DNA of 64,000 nt from Nocardiopsis sp. N85 (GTDB lineage: Bacteria > Actinomycetota > Actinomycetes > Streptosporangiales > Streptosporangiaceae): assembly GCF_028882275.1 (NCBI RefSeq), contig NZ_JARBUT010000002.1, positions 62,001 through 126,000 of the forward strand. The letters are read 5' to 3'. The notes below the pieces were generated by a model. It ran no database searches and was not told where the DNA came from. It worked only from the letters and a program-made list of their open reading frames with translations. Positions 1 to 8,841 of this stretch are shown piece after piece. The position numbers and the translations under genes are program-made. How positions within the stretch are numbered: position 1 is the stretch's first letter; every line of letters begins with the position of its first letter.

Positions 1-1837
1 CCAGCGCGATCCAGTCGGTGCCGAGGCGGTCCCACAGTCCGGCCTCGGTGACGGCGGCGCGCAGCCGGTCGATCACCTCGGCCTGGAGCACCGGGTCGTT
101 GAAGAACGGCCGGCCGGTGCGCGTGTACACGGTGCCGAACTCCCCGGGCACGAACCGGCGTTCGGCGGCCTCGGCGTCGCGGCACAGCACGGCGACGGCG
201 CGCGAGCCCATGTGCTTCTCCTCGCAGACGACCTGCCCGATGCCGGCGCCCCGGTACCAGGCGAACGCCTCGGTGGGGTGCTCCAGGTACCCGGCCTCGG
301 CGCTGGTGGGCGCCGGGGCCATGGTCGGCGGCAGGTACAGCAGCCATCGGGGGTCGACCGCGAACCGGCTCATCACCTCCAGGGCGCCCAGGGTGCTCGC
401 CCCGTTGGTCCGCACGGCCCCGTGCTCCGTCTCCACGAACTGTCCGGAGCCGTGGTCGCCGAAGCCGACGTCGGTGATGTCCACGACCGCGTCGGAGCGT
501 TCCGTCGGACCGTCGGCGGTCTCGCCTCCCAGCGGTCGGGAGGGCTCGTACCAGGTCTCGCGGGCGGCGACGTCGACGATCTCGCGTTCGGGGTAGCGCA
601 GCGCGGTGAGCCGTCCGCCGAACACGCAACCGGTGTCCAGGCACAGGGTGTTGTTGACCCACTCGGCCTTGAGCACGGGGGTGTGTCCGTACACGACGGC
701 GGCCTTGCCCCGGTAGTCGCGGGCCCAGGGCAGGCGCACCGGCAGCCCGTACTCGTCGGTCTCCCCGGTGGTGTCCCCGTACAGCGCGAAGGAGCGCACC
801 CGCCCGGAGGCCCGGCCGTGGTAGGCCTCCTTGAGTCCGGCGTGGGCGACCACGAGTCGCCCCTCGTCGAGGATGAGGTGGCTGACCAGGCCGTCGCAGA
901 AGTCGAGGACCTCCTTGCGGAACCCCTCGCTCTCGCGGCCCAGCTGTTCCAGGGACTCGGCGAGCCCGTGGGTGGTCTGGACCTTGGCCCCCTTGAGCGC
1001 CCGGATCAGCTTGTTCTCGTGGTTGCCGGGCACGCACAGGGCGTCGCCGTCGCGGACCATGCCCATGGCGAGGCGCAGTACGCCGGGGGTGTCGGGGCCC
1101 CGGTCCACGAGGTCGCCGACGAACACCGTCGTGCGTCCCTCGGGGTGGTGGGCGCCGACGGCCCTGCCCCGGTCGTCGCGGGCGATCGCGTAACCCAGGG
1201 TGGTGAGCAGCTCCTCCAGTTCCTCCCGGCAGCCGTGGATGTCGCCGATGACGTCGAAGGGGCCGGTGAGTTCGCGCCTGTCGGGCCAGGCGCGCTCGCG
1301 TTCGATGGCGACCCGCTCGATCTCCTCCACGCCGTCGAGGACGTGGATCTTGCGGAACCCCTCCTTGCGCAGGTACTTGAGGCTCTGGCGCAGGTCGCGG
1401 CGCTGCCGTCGGATCACGTGGTCGCCGAAGTCCCGGTCGGGGCGGACCCGGTTGCGCTCCCGGGCCAACGCCTCGGGGACGTCGAGGACGATCGCGGTGG
1501 ACAGCACGTCGTTGGCCTTGGCGATGGCCAGGAGTTCGGCGCGGGCCCTGGGCTGCACGTTGGTGGCGTCCACCACGGTGAGCAGGCCGCGGCGCAGCCG
1601 GATGTCCACCACGGTGTGCAGCAGGGAGAAGGCGTCCGCGCTGGCGCTCTGGTCGTTCTCGTCGTCGCTGACCACCCCTCGACAGAAGTCGGAGGAGATG
1701 ACCTCGGTGGACCGGAAGTGCCGGGCCGCGAACGTGGACTTGCCGGAACCGGACACGCCGACCAGCACGACGAGTCCCATGGCGGGCACGCCGAGGACGC
1801 GCGGTGCGGCGTCCGGAGCGGTCTCATCGGTGCTCAT
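1..1837 (-). CDS. pnkp: Polynucleotide kinase-phosphatase Pnkp, 3'-truncated by window edge
   Basis: End-healing and sealing enzyme of bacterial RNA repair: 5'-OH kinase, 2',3'-phosphatase and ligase-like adenylyltransferase modules. About 612 codons are present; the family usually has about 850, so the C-terminal part of the ligase module lies outside the window. The kinase P-loop GVSGSGKST is at residues 27-35. The phosphatase module follows with GDIHG near residue 200, then GDLVDRG, GNHE and YGHTP metal-binding motifs. The ligase-type lysine motif EKHMGSR is near residue 537. The start is ATG at 1837, whose ATGA overlaps the hen1 stop, so the genes are probably translationally coupled; the Met at residue 20 just before the P-loop is an alternative. 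Family certain, start likely. Confidence 0.95.
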   Translation of the reverse strand, partial: MSTDETAPDAAPRVLGVPAMGLVVLVGVSGSGKSTFAARHFRSTEVISSDFCRGVVSDDENDQSASADAFSLLHTVVDIRLRRGLLTVVDATNVQPRARAELLAIAKANDVLSTAIVLDVPEALARERNRVRPDRDFGDHVIRRQRRDLRQSLKYLRKEGFRKIHVLDGVEEIERVAIERERAWPDRRELTGPFDVIGDIHGCREELEELLTTLGYAIARDDRGRAVGAHHPEGRTTVFVGDLVDRGPDTPGVLRLAMGMVRDGDALCVPGNHENKLIRALKGAKVQTTHGLAESLEQLGRESEGFRKEVLDFCDGLVSHLILDEGRLVVAHAGLKEAYHGRASGRVRSFALYGDTTGETDEYGLPVRLPWARDYRGKAAVVYGHTPVLKAEWVNNTLCLDTGCVFGGRLTALRYPEREIVDVAARETWYEPSRPLGGETADGPTERSDAVVDITDVGFGDHGSGQFVETEHGAVRTNGASTLGALEVMSRFAVDPRWLLYLPPTMAPAPTSAEAGYLEHPTEAFAWYRGAGIGQVVCEEKHMGSRAVAVLCRDAEAAERRFVPGEFGTVYTRTGRPFFNDPVLQAEVIDRLRAAVTEAGLWDRLGTDWIAL

Positions 1838-3378
1838 CGTGTGAACACTCCCATCTGGGTCGGGGAACCGGTGGTCGGGTCCTCCGGACCCACCGGCAGG
1901 TAGCGGACGGTGTAGCCGTTGCGTTCGGCGACGCCGTCCGCCCACAGGGTGAACTCCGCGCGATTCCACTCGAAGCGGTGGTCCGCGTGGCGGAAGGCGC
2001 CGTCGGCCAGGCCCTCGTAGTGGACGTTGTACTCGGCGTTGGGCGTGGTGACCACGACGATCCGGGGCCGCGCGGAGGCGAACACGGTCTCCTCCAGGGC
2101 GGGCAGCCGCGCCGGGTCGAGGTGCTCGACGACCTCCATCAGCACGATGGCGTCGTGTCCGGCGAACCGGGCGTCCCGGTACACGGCCGAACCGACGAGC
2201 AGGTCGGGGCGGGGCGGCCGGGTGCCCTTCTCCCTCGTCCCCTCGGCGTCGGCGAACAGGTTCCGGTGCCGCCTGTTGCCGGGGGCGCAGCCCCGGCAGG
2301 TCCGGCGGTGCGCCATCTGGAGGGAGACGGTGTCGACGTCCACGCCGGTGACGCGCTCCAGGGTGGGGTCGGCGACCAGTTTCGTCAGCAGCGCCCCGGA
2401 GCCGCAGCCCAGGTCGAGCACGCTGGAGACGCCCTCCGCGCGCAGGACCGCCAGGACCGCCCCGGCGCGCTGTTCGGCCAGGGACGGCGGGCGCTCCTCC
2501 CCCTCGGGGGTGACCACGGGGGCCTCCTCCAGGCTCGGGTCGTCGACGCCCTCGTCCTCGGCGACGTCGTCGGCCTCGGCCAACCGCGCCAGGGCGGTGC
2601 GCACGTAGGTGGCGCGCCGATTGAGGTAGCGGCGGGTGATCCAGGCGCGTTCGGGGTGACGGGCCAGCCATCGGGACCCGGCCTCCGTGTCGGGATCCTC
2701 CTCGGTGGTCTCGGCCTCGGGGTCGGTGACGCGCAGGCCGCCGGCGCGCAGGAGCTTGTCGATCTCGGTGCGGTCCACCCAGTAGTGCTTGTTGCCGTCC
2801 ATCGCGGGCAGCAGGACGTACAGGTGGCTCAGCGCCTCCGACAGCACCTGCTCACCGGTGAGGGTGAGCGACAGGTAGTGGGAGTCGCCCCAGTCGGGCA
2901 GACCGGGGTCGAGCGGCACGGGTTCGGCGGTCACCCGCCAGCCGAGCGGTTCGAACAGGGCGCGGGCCTTGTCGGCGCCGGCCCGGCACGGGACGGCGGG
3001 CAGGCGCAGTTCGAGGGGCAGGGGCGTGGTGACCAGTTCCGGCCGTGCCCGGCAGTCGCCCTTGAGCGCGGAACGGAACACCCGGCCCAGCGCGACCGTG
3101 AACAGCGAGGAGGTGGCGAAGGGGCGGTCGTTGACGTACTGGGCCAGGGCGAAGTCGGGTGTGCTGACGGAGGTGCGCGTCCGGAGCAGCGCCTGGGGGT
3201 CGACCTCCAGGAGCAGGGCCGCCGTGCACCGTTCCTCGGTCGCCTCGGGGTAGAACACGTGGGCGGTCCCGAAGGACTGCTCGAAGCTCTGCGCCCTGTC
3301 GGGGTGTTTCTGCAACAGGAAGCCGAGGTCGGTGGCCGGGGCCTCCGGGGTCGCGGTGGTGGTGATCGTCAGTAGCAC
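1834..3378 (-). CDS. hen1: 3'-terminal RNA ribose 2'-O-methyltransferase Hen1
   Basis: Methylates the 2'-OH of the 3'-terminal nucleotide at the break during RNA repair, so that the junction resists being cut again; partner of Pnkp. 514 residues. The N-terminal half (about 1-240) is the Hen1 domain that activates the Pnkp ligase. The C-terminal half is a methyltransferase with the SAM motif LDLGCGSG near residue 321, the metal-binding pattern EVVEH near 415 and DHRFEW near 466, all hallmarks of Hen1. I chose GTG at 3378: a CACAAT hexamer ends six bases upstream, consistent with a leaderless mRNA, and no convincing Shine-Dalgarno is seen. Longer forms would run into the tandem repeat upstream. 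First gene of the hen1-pnkp operon. Confidence 0.93.
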   Translation of the reverse strand: MLLTITTTATPEAPATDLGFLLQKHPDRAQSFEQSFGTAHVFYPEATEERCTAALLLEVDPQALLRTRTSVSTPDFALAQYVNDRPFATSSLFTVALGRVFRSALKGDCRARPELVTTPLPLELRLPAVPCRAGADKARALFEPLGWRVTAEPVPLDPGLPDWGDSHYLSLTLTGEQVLSEALSHLYVLLPAMDGNKHYWVDRTEIDKLLRAGGLRVTDPEAETTEEDPDTEAGSRWLARHPERAWITRRYLNRRATYVRTALARLAEADDVAEDEGVDDPSLEEAPVVTPEGEERPPSLAEQRAGAVLAVLRAEGVSSVLDLGCGSGALLTKLVADPTLERVTGVDVDTVSLQMAHRRTCRGCAPGNRRHRNLFADAEGTREKGTRPPRPDLLVGSAVYRDARFAGHDAIVLMEVVEHLDPARLPALEETVFASARPRIVVVTTPNAEYNVHYEGLADGAFRHADHRFEWNRAEFTLWADGVAERNGYTVRYLPVGPEDPTTGSPTQMGVFTR

Positions 3379-3507
3379 CCGTGCATTGTGACCTGTGGGC
3401 CGGCACGTTGGCCAAGTCTTTTCCTCACGTTTCGCCCCCCGGGCCGCTCCGATGAGTGCTTCTCCTCGTGGCGGCGACGAAACCCGCGCCACCGCGGCGG
3501 CTCCACA

Positions 3508-3543
3508 CCACGCGGGGGATGTGCGCCACGCGGGGGACGTGCG
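3508..3543. repeat. 18-bp tandem direct repeat upstream of hen1
   Basis: Two adjacent 18-bp copies, CCACGCGGGGGATGTGCG and the same with C for T at one position, sit about 130 bp upstream of the hen1 start in the 214-bp gap before the next gene. Nothing else in the gap explains them. They could be a tandem operator for the RNA-repair operon or a small minisatellite. Confidence 0.75.
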
Positions 3544-3592
3544 GGTCATGTCCCCACCGTCCCCCGTGGTGACCGTCCGCGCCCGAGTACCC

Positions 3593-4594
3593 CTACCCGG
3601 CTCCGCCCGGTCGAACGCCCAGCTCCTCCATGGCCCGGGCGACCTGGCGGCGGGGGTCTCCGAAGAAGGCCCAGGGCACGTCGCAGTACAGGTTGCCGAC
3701 GGCGGTCAGGTGCCAGCGCGCGGCGTCGGCGAGTCCGACCCGGTGGAAGGCCCATCCGAAGAGGTGGTGCGCCTGGACGTCGCGCGGGTGCGGGGCGGCG
3801 CGTTCGGCCCAGCCCCGGGCCAGGTCGAACAGCTCGGTCACGGCCTCCCCGTGCAGCCGCCCCAGGGTCCGGTCCGCGATGAAGGCCATGGTGCCCTCCG
3901 CGGTGAGCCGTTTGTACTCGGCGCGCAGGAACTCGGCGTGCGCCAGCGCCAGTACGGCGGGCAGCGGATCGCCCTCGGGAGCGGTGTCGGCGGCGGCGCC
4001 GGCGAAGGCGAACATCTCCTCCTCGCTGCCGCCGCGCGCCGGGGACAGGATCCGCACCCGGCCCATGTGGGCGGCGAACAGGTGCGGGGCGCGCCGGTGG
4101 ATCTCCGTCCACAGCAGGTCCTTGGTCTCCCGGTCCGCGCCCGCGCCCATCGCGACGGTCTGCAACGCGGTCCAGGGGGCGGCGTCGTCGGGGCGCAGTT
4201 CGGCGGCGGCCTTCAGGAGCCGGCGGGCGTCGTCGAGTCCGGCCTCGGCGGCCTTGTGCTCGGCGGTCCCGCCGTGTGCGCGCAGGGCACCGGTGAGCAG
4301 GGCGTGGCCGAGCCACAGGAGGACGTCGGCACGGTCGGCGGTGTCCATGAGGTCGCCCAGTTCGTCGACCCGGTCGGCGGCGGCCCGGCCGAGCACCTCG
4401 ACGGTCGCCACCCGCGCCTCGGGGTCGTCGCGGGTCTCGGCGAGCAGGGGCAGCGCGTCGGCGAGGTCACCCTCGGCGATCGCCTCGGCCGCCGCCCGGA
4501 GCATGGGGTCGGTGCCCAGGGAGGCGGAGGTCAGGAGACTGTCGATCGGGACTCCGGAGGTCGCTCTCGGGTCGCCGGGATTCCATCGCCACAT
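3593..4594 (-). CDS. Uncharacterised alpha-helical repeat (TPR-like) protein
   Basis: 333 residues, Ala/Leu/Asp-rich and predicted helical throughout, with no signal peptide or membrane segment. Stretches such as LADALPLLAETRDDPEAR and LFGWAFHRVGLADAARWHL look like degenerate TPR or HEAT helices, so protein binding is a reasonable guess; no enzymatic motif is visible. I do not recognise the family. The start is ATG at 4594 (MWRWNPGDPR), with TACCCT ending seven bases upstream, again suggesting a leaderless message. It lies upstream of and codirectional with hen1-pnkp but is separated by 214 bp holding the tandem repeat and a probable hen1 promoter, so a functional tie to RNA repair is unproven. 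Confidence 0.75.
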   Translation of the reverse strand: MWRWNPGDPRATSGVPIDSLLTSASLGTDPMLRAAAEAIAEGDLADALPLLAETRDDPEARVATVEVLGRAAADRVDELGDLMDTADRADVLLWLGHALLTGALRAHGGTAEHKAAEAGLDDARRLLKAAAELRPDDAAPWTALQTVAMGAGADRETKDLLWTEIHRRAPHLFAAHMGRVRILSPARGGSEEEMFAFAGAAADTAPEGDPLPAVLALAHAEFLRAEYKRLTAEGTMAFIADRTLGRLHGEAVTELFDLARGWAERAAPHPRDVQAHHLFGWAFHRVGLADAARWHLTAVGNLYCDVPWAFFGDPRRQVARAMEELGVRPGGAG

Positions 4595-4706
4595 GTCGCC
4601 GAGGGTAGCGTTCCCGCCGCGCCGGCGGGACCGGGGCGGATGACCGGGCGGCACGGGTGCGCCCGCCGCGCCCACGTGAACGGGTAGGGGCGCGGCGGGC
4701 GGGCGG

Positions 4707-6899
4707 TCAGGCGACGGGGGTCGGCGTGCCGTCGGCCGTCGCGGGAGCGGTGTTCCGGTTCCGTCGGTGCGCGATCACCTGGAGGGCGATGAGGGCGGTC
4801 CCCAGGACGGATCCGGCCAGGACGAACCAGGAGGAGTCCACGCCGAGCGACAGCGCCGCCCCGAACAGGGCGCTCCACTCCGGAGCGATCATGATCAGCA
4901 GGGAGGCGACGACGAACGCGATCCGTTCGCCGACGGCGACCGGCCTCAGGAAGTGGCCCTCCAGGGCGATGGCCGCCGTGGCCAGGGCCACGCATCCGCT
5001 GACGACGGCGACGGCCAGGTCGGTGATCGGGCCGTCGACCTCCATGAGCGCCGAGTAGGCCATGAGCATCGGGATGAGGTAGAGCCCCTTGGCGAACTTC
5101 CACGCCGACAGTCCCGAGCGCATCGGGGAGGCGTTGGCCACGCCGGCGGCGGCGAACGCGGCGAAGGCCACCGGCGGTGTCACGTTGGAGTCCTGGCTGT
5201 ACCAGTAGACGATCATGTGCGCGACGATCACCGCCAGCCCCAACTCCTGGAGGGCGGGGACCGCCAGCACGGCCAGGACCACGTAGGCGGCGGTCACCGG
5301 CAGGCCGATGCCCATGATGAGCGAGGCGATCGCCACCATGAGCAGGGTGAGCAGGAGGCTTCCGGCGAACACGGTGACCAGGACGTCGGACAGCACCAGT
5401 CCCAGGCCGGTCAGCCCGACCATGCCGACGATGATGCCCGCCACCGCGCAGGCCACCGACACCGGCATGGTGTTGCGGGCGGCCAGGACGAAGACCTCCA
5501 GGATGTCCCGGGGCCCCAGCCGGCTGGCGGCCCGCAGCATGGCCACGAGGAACAGGGCGCCGCAGGCCCACAGGCCGGCCCGGGTCGGGGGCACGTAGTT
5601 GAGCAGCAGGACGATGAGCAGGAGCAGGGGCGCGAGGAAGTGCCAGCCCGCCGCCATGACCGCGCGCATGCGGGGCAGGTCGGAGTCGCGGGCCACCCCG
5701 ATGCCGTACTTGCGGGCGAGGATGTCCACGAACAGGAACATCACCCCGAAGTACATGAGCGCGGGGATGATGGCGACCTTGACGATGTCGGCGTAGGGGA
5801 TGCCGGTGCGCTCCGCCATGATGAACGCGCCCGCGCCCATGATGGGCGGGAGGATCTGGCCGCCGGTGGAGGCCGCGGCCTCCACCCCCGCCGCGTCGTG
5901 CCTGCGGTACCCGACCTTCTTCATCAGGGGGATGGTGAACGGTCCGGTACTGACGACGTTGGCGATGGCGCTGCCGGACACCGAGCCCATGAGCGCGCTG
6001 CTGAGCACCGCGCCCTTGGCGGGGCCGCCGACCATGCGCCCGGTGAGCACGTAGGCCAGCCCGACGAAGAAGCTGCCACCGCCGGTCTTGGACAGCAGGG
6101 CGCCGAACAGGATGAACACGAACACGAAGGTGACGACCACGCCCAGGGTGAGGCCGTAGACGCCGTCACCGAGGTAGGAGTGCGTGGCGATGCGCTGGAT
6201 GGTGGCGCCGGAGTGCCCGAACTGGCCGGGGACGAGCGGACCGACCCACGCGTAGAAGATGAACGCGGCGACCATCACCACCATGACCATGCCGACCGTG
6301 CGCCGGGTGGCCTCCAGCAGGACGACGATGGCGATCAGGCCCATGATCCAGTCGAGGTCGGTGTAGGCGCCCGCTCTGGAGGCCAGCTCCTGCTGGTACA
6401 CGATCGGGTAGAGGCTGGTCACGAAGGCCGCGCCGATGAGCACCGTGTCGAAGACCAGGGCGGGGATCGACCGTCCCGCGCGACCGGGCAGGGACGGTTT
6501 GACCAGCAGCACCAGGACCAGCACGAACAGCAGGTGGATGAGGCGCTGTTGACGGGCGTCGAAGCCGCCCAGCAGGGCGATGTGGATCTGGAAGAGGCCC
6601 AGGCCCAGGGCCAGGACCAGCACCAGGACGCCGACGGTGGTGGCGAGCGGCCCCTCGCCCCAGCGTTCGACGGCCATCCGCTTCCAGACGGGTCCGGCCC
6701 CGTCGTCCTCCCCCTCGACGTCGGGGAGCACGTCGGCGGACGTGCCGGTGCGCCGGCGTCCGAACCCGGGTCCGCGGTCCGCGGTGTCCCCGTCGGTCGC
6801 GGTGGACGTCGCCGTCCCCTCCGTGGCGGGGACGGTCGCGGTCTCCTCCCCCTCGTGTCCGGGGGTGTCCCCCCGTGCCTGTGACGGTGTCTCGGCCAT
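4707..6899 (-). CDS. TRAP transporter fused permease subunit (TAXI type)
   Basis: Integral membrane subunit of a TAXI-class tripartite (TRAP) carrier, which imports organic acids with an ion gradient; the small 4-helix and large 12-helix subunits are fused in one 730-residue polypeptide. The first about 80 residues are a charged Thr/Asp/Glu-rich cytoplasmic extension, followed by many hydrophobic helices. Typical signatures are GGQILPPIMGAGAFIMAE, the segment after GRMVGGPAKGAVLSSALMGS, and GIGLPVTAAYVVLAVLAVP. The start is ATG at 6899 (MAETPSQARG). It is the last gene of the minus-strand set binding protein, DUF1850, permease; the 95-bp gap before it is the only sizeable break. The substrate cannot be read from sequence. 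Confidence 0.93.
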   Translation of the reverse strand: MAETPSQARGDTPGHEGEETATVPATEGTATSTATDGDTADRGPGFGRRRTGTSADVLPDVEGEDDGAGPVWKRMAVERWGEGPLATTVGVLVLVLALGLGLFQIHIALLGGFDARQQRLIHLLFVLVLVLLVKPSLPGRAGRSIPALVFDTVLIGAAFVTSLYPIVYQQELASRAGAYTDLDWIMGLIAIVVLLEATRRTVGMVMVVMVAAFIFYAWVGPLVPGQFGHSGATIQRIATHSYLGDGVYGLTLGVVVTFVFVFILFGALLSKTGGGSFFVGLAYVLTGRMVGGPAKGAVLSSALMGSVSGSAIANVVSTGPFTIPLMKKVGYRRHDAAGVEAAASTGGQILPPIMGAGAFIMAERTGIPYADIVKVAIIPALMYFGVMFLFVDILARKYGIGVARDSDLPRMRAVMAAGWHFLAPLLLLIVLLLNYVPPTRAGLWACGALFLVAMLRAASRLGPRDILEVFVLAARNTMPVSVACAVAGIIVGMVGLTGLGLVLSDVLVTVFAGSLLLTLLMVAIASLIMGIGLPVTAAYVVLAVLAVPALQELGLAVIVAHMIVYWYSQDSNVTPPVAFAAFAAAGVANASPMRSGLSAWKFAKGLYLIPMLMAYSALMEVDGPITDLAVAVVSGCVALATAAIALEGHFLRPVAVGERIAFVVASLLIMIAPEWSALFGAALSLGVDSSWFVLAGSVLGTALIALQVIAHRRNRNTAPATADGTPTPVA

Positions 6900-6994
6900 G
6901 GTCTTCCTCGGGTCGTCCGTAGGGGGCCGTCGGGGGCGCGGTCGTATGCGGGATCCCGGCGGCGGAGGCGGTGGTCGGGCGGCGCCCCGGAGCG

Positions 6995-7585
6995 TCAGCA
7001 GTCCGGTGCGGGCACGCGGGTGAGCGGCAGGTGGAGAGTGGAGAGGCGGACCGGCTCCACGGTCACCCGGTGGGCGGCGAGGCACGGGGAGAGCCGTACC
7101 TCGGCATCGGGTGTGCGGATCCGGTGGTCGATGGCGGGGGCGCCGACCCGCAGGGCCAGGACGGGCCCGATGTCGCGGCCCATGTCCTCGACGACCCACC
7201 ACGGCCCTTCGGCCCGGCCGTTCCCCTCACCGGGGATCTGCCCCATACCGGCGCCGAACTGGCGGATCCGGGTGGCGTCGACGACGAGGTGTCCGTCGCG
7301 GACCACGAGGTCCTCCTCGATCGGCAGGCGGTCGATGGAGTGCACGTAGGAGACGGTGAACACCTCTCCCTCCGCCAGGGGGAGGTGTCCGATCACGGCG
7401 CCCTCGTCGGCGACGCGCAGGGCCGGGTGGACCGGCCACACCAGTGCGCCGAGGAGCGCCAGGGCGACGGTGAGCAGTGCGGCCGTGCGCACGTCGCGGT
7501 CGACGGGGGCCCCGGGACCGGGGCCCCCGGGACGCGGCCGCCCGGCGGTGCCGGGGGCCGCGTCGCGGTCGGGTGTCGTCTTCAC
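6995..7585 (-). CDS. DUF1850 domain protein of TAXI-TRAP locus
   Basis: 196 residues with a GTG start at 7585, eleven bases after the binding-protein stop. An N-terminal Pro/Gly-rich cytoplasmic stretch precedes one membrane segment (about residues 34-53), leaving an extracytoplasmic domain. The domain carries the DUF1850 pattern: FTVSYVHSIDRLPIEEDLVV, then a region ending FGAGMGQIPGEG. DUF1850 proteins are typically encoded beside TAXI-TRAP permeases, and this position between the binding protein and the permease fits. The biochemical role of the family is unknown; an accessory role in assembly or substrate handoff is inference. Confidence 0.85.
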   Translation of the reverse strand: MKTTPDRDAAPGTAGRPRPGGPGPGAPVDRDVRTAALLTVALALLGALVWPVHPALRVADEGAVIGHLPLAEGEVFTVSYVHSIDRLPIEEDLVVRDGHLVVDATRIRQFGAGMGQIPGEGNGRAEGPWWVVEDMGRDIGPVLALRVGAPAIDHRIRTPDAEVRLSPCLAAHRVTVEPVRLSTLHLPLTRVPAPDC

Positions 7586-7596
7586 GGGGTCCTACG

Positions 7597-8625
7597 TCAG
7601 GGGCGGAGTTCCTCGGGGATCTCGATGCCCTGCTCCTCGTAGTAGCGCAGGGCGCCGGGGTGCACCGGGACCGGGCTGTTGAGGATGGTCTCGGCGACCA
7701 GGTACTCCTCGGCCGGGGCGTACACGTCGAGCACCGCGTCGATGTTCTCGAACATGGCCTTGGTGATCTCGTAGGCCTGGTCCTCGTTGAAGCCGCCGCT
7801 GACCACGAGGGCGTTCCACACGGCGATGGTGGGGACGTCCTCGTCGACACCCGGGTAGGTCCCCGCGGCGATGGTGTGCTCGGTGTAGCCGCCGTAGCCG
7901 TTGACGACCGCGGAGCGCTCGTCGTCGCAGAGCGGGATGAGGTGGAGGTCGTCGGTGGTGCCCAGCTCGGTGATGCCTGCGTGCCCTTCGCCGACCACCC
8001 AGGAGCCGGCGTCGAGCTGGCCGTTCTGGAGGGCGCTGGCGGTCTCCGCGTAGCCGAGCTGGTCGATCTCGATCTGGTCGCCGGCGATCTCCAGGGAGGC
8101 GAAGACCTGGTTGGTGGTGGCCTCGTTGCCGCTGCCGACGTCACCGACGGAGTAGCGGCTCTCCACCACGTCGGAGAAGCACTCGAACCCCTTGGACTCG
8201 GCGATGGGGTCGAGGGTGACCGCGTGGAAGACGTTGGGGTAGAGCACGGCCAGGGAGTAGGTCTCGACGGGGGCGCCCTCGAAGTCGGCGGTGCCGGTGG
8301 CGGCCTGGTCGGCGGCGTCGCCCTGCACGATGGCCATGTGCGCGGTGCCGGACCCGAGGAGGCGGATGTTCTCCACGGAGGCGCCGGTGGCCTCGACGGA
8401 GCCCGACTGTCCTTCGATGTTGTCGCCGATGATGCCGCTCAGCGCGCCGCCGATCGGGTAGTAGACGCCCGCCGTGCCGCCGGTGGCGATGCTCAGCTGG
8501 TTCTGCACGGGCCCGGAGCCGATCTCCACCTCCTCGTCCCCGCCGGATTCCGCGGGCTGGGTGCAGGCGGTCAACAGCAGGACACCGGTGGACAGGGCGG
8601 CCAGGGAGGGGAGGGCGCGTCGCAT
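7597..8625 (-). CDS. TAXI family TRAP transporter solute-binding lipoprotein
   Basis: Extracytoplasmic substrate receptor of the transporter; 342 residues. A lipoprotein signal with lipobox LLTAC (Cys about residue 21) is followed by an acidic linker and the TAXI signature IATGGTAGVYYPIGGALSGI, then ASVENIRLLGSGTAHMAIVQ, both standard for the family. The start is ATG at 8625. Downstream come the DUF1850 and permease genes in apparent operon order. It is divergent from a second TAXI-type gene across a 216-bp regulatory gap, so both could be controlled by the adjacent two-component system. The ligand is unknown; TAXI proteins characterised elsewhere bind organic acids such as dicarboxylates or glutamate. 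Confidence 0.93.
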   Translation of the reverse strand: MRRALPSLAALSTGVLLLTACTQPAESGGDEEVEIGSGPVQNQLSIATGGTAGVYYPIGGALSGIIGDNIEGQSGSVEATGASVENIRLLGSGTAHMAIVQGDAADQAATGTADFEGAPVETYSLAVLYPNVFHAVTLDPIAESKGFECFSDVVESRYSVGDVGSGNEATTNQVFASLEIAGDQIEIDQLGYAETASALQNGQLDAGSWVVGEGHAGITELGTTDDLHLIPLCDDERSAVVNGYGGYTEHTIAAGTYPGVDEDVPTIAVWNALVVSGGFNEDQAYEITKAMFENIDAVLDVYAPAEEYLVAETILNSPVPVHPGALRYYEEQGIEIPEELRP

Positions 8626-8798
8626 GGTCAGGGGTCCTCTCGGGTGTTCCTCGGGGGCTGTCACGGAGCGGTGGGCGGCGGTCCCGTGCGCCCCGGGATC
8701 GGGGGGACCGCACCGGAGAGCGGGTGTGTCGCACGCCACTCCGTTGCCGAGAAACGTAACCGGCACCTCCCGGAAACCCCCCGTCCGTCCTCACCTTT

Positions 8799-8841
8799 TG
8801 AGGTTCCTCTGAGGTTTCCCCCGACTTGCTATCGTTCGAGC
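8799..8841 (+). promoter_or_regulatory. Candidate OmpR-type operator and leaderless promoter for the second TAXI gene
   Basis: Direct repeats TGAGGTT at 8799-8805 and 8810-8816 have an 11-bp period, one helical turn, as expected for tandem binding of an OmpR/PhoB-type response regulator. The hexamer TATCGT (8830-8835) ends six bases before the ATG at 8842, so transcription would start at the initiation codon and the repeats would cover about -43 to -26, an activator position. A further CCTCA half-site at 8789-8793 forms an inverted repeat with the first copy. Confidence 0.55.

Noticed and set aside
212-1903. 563-codon open frame on the plus strand over pnkp
   Set aside because: Antisense shadow of a gene with all Pnkp motifs in order; the plus-strand product is Gly/Val/Ala-rich with no domain.
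4767-6884. 705-codon plus-strand frame over the TRAP permease
   Set aside because: His/Asp/Gly-rich translation typical of antisense to hydrophobic-helix codons; the minus strand has the clear TRAP signatures.
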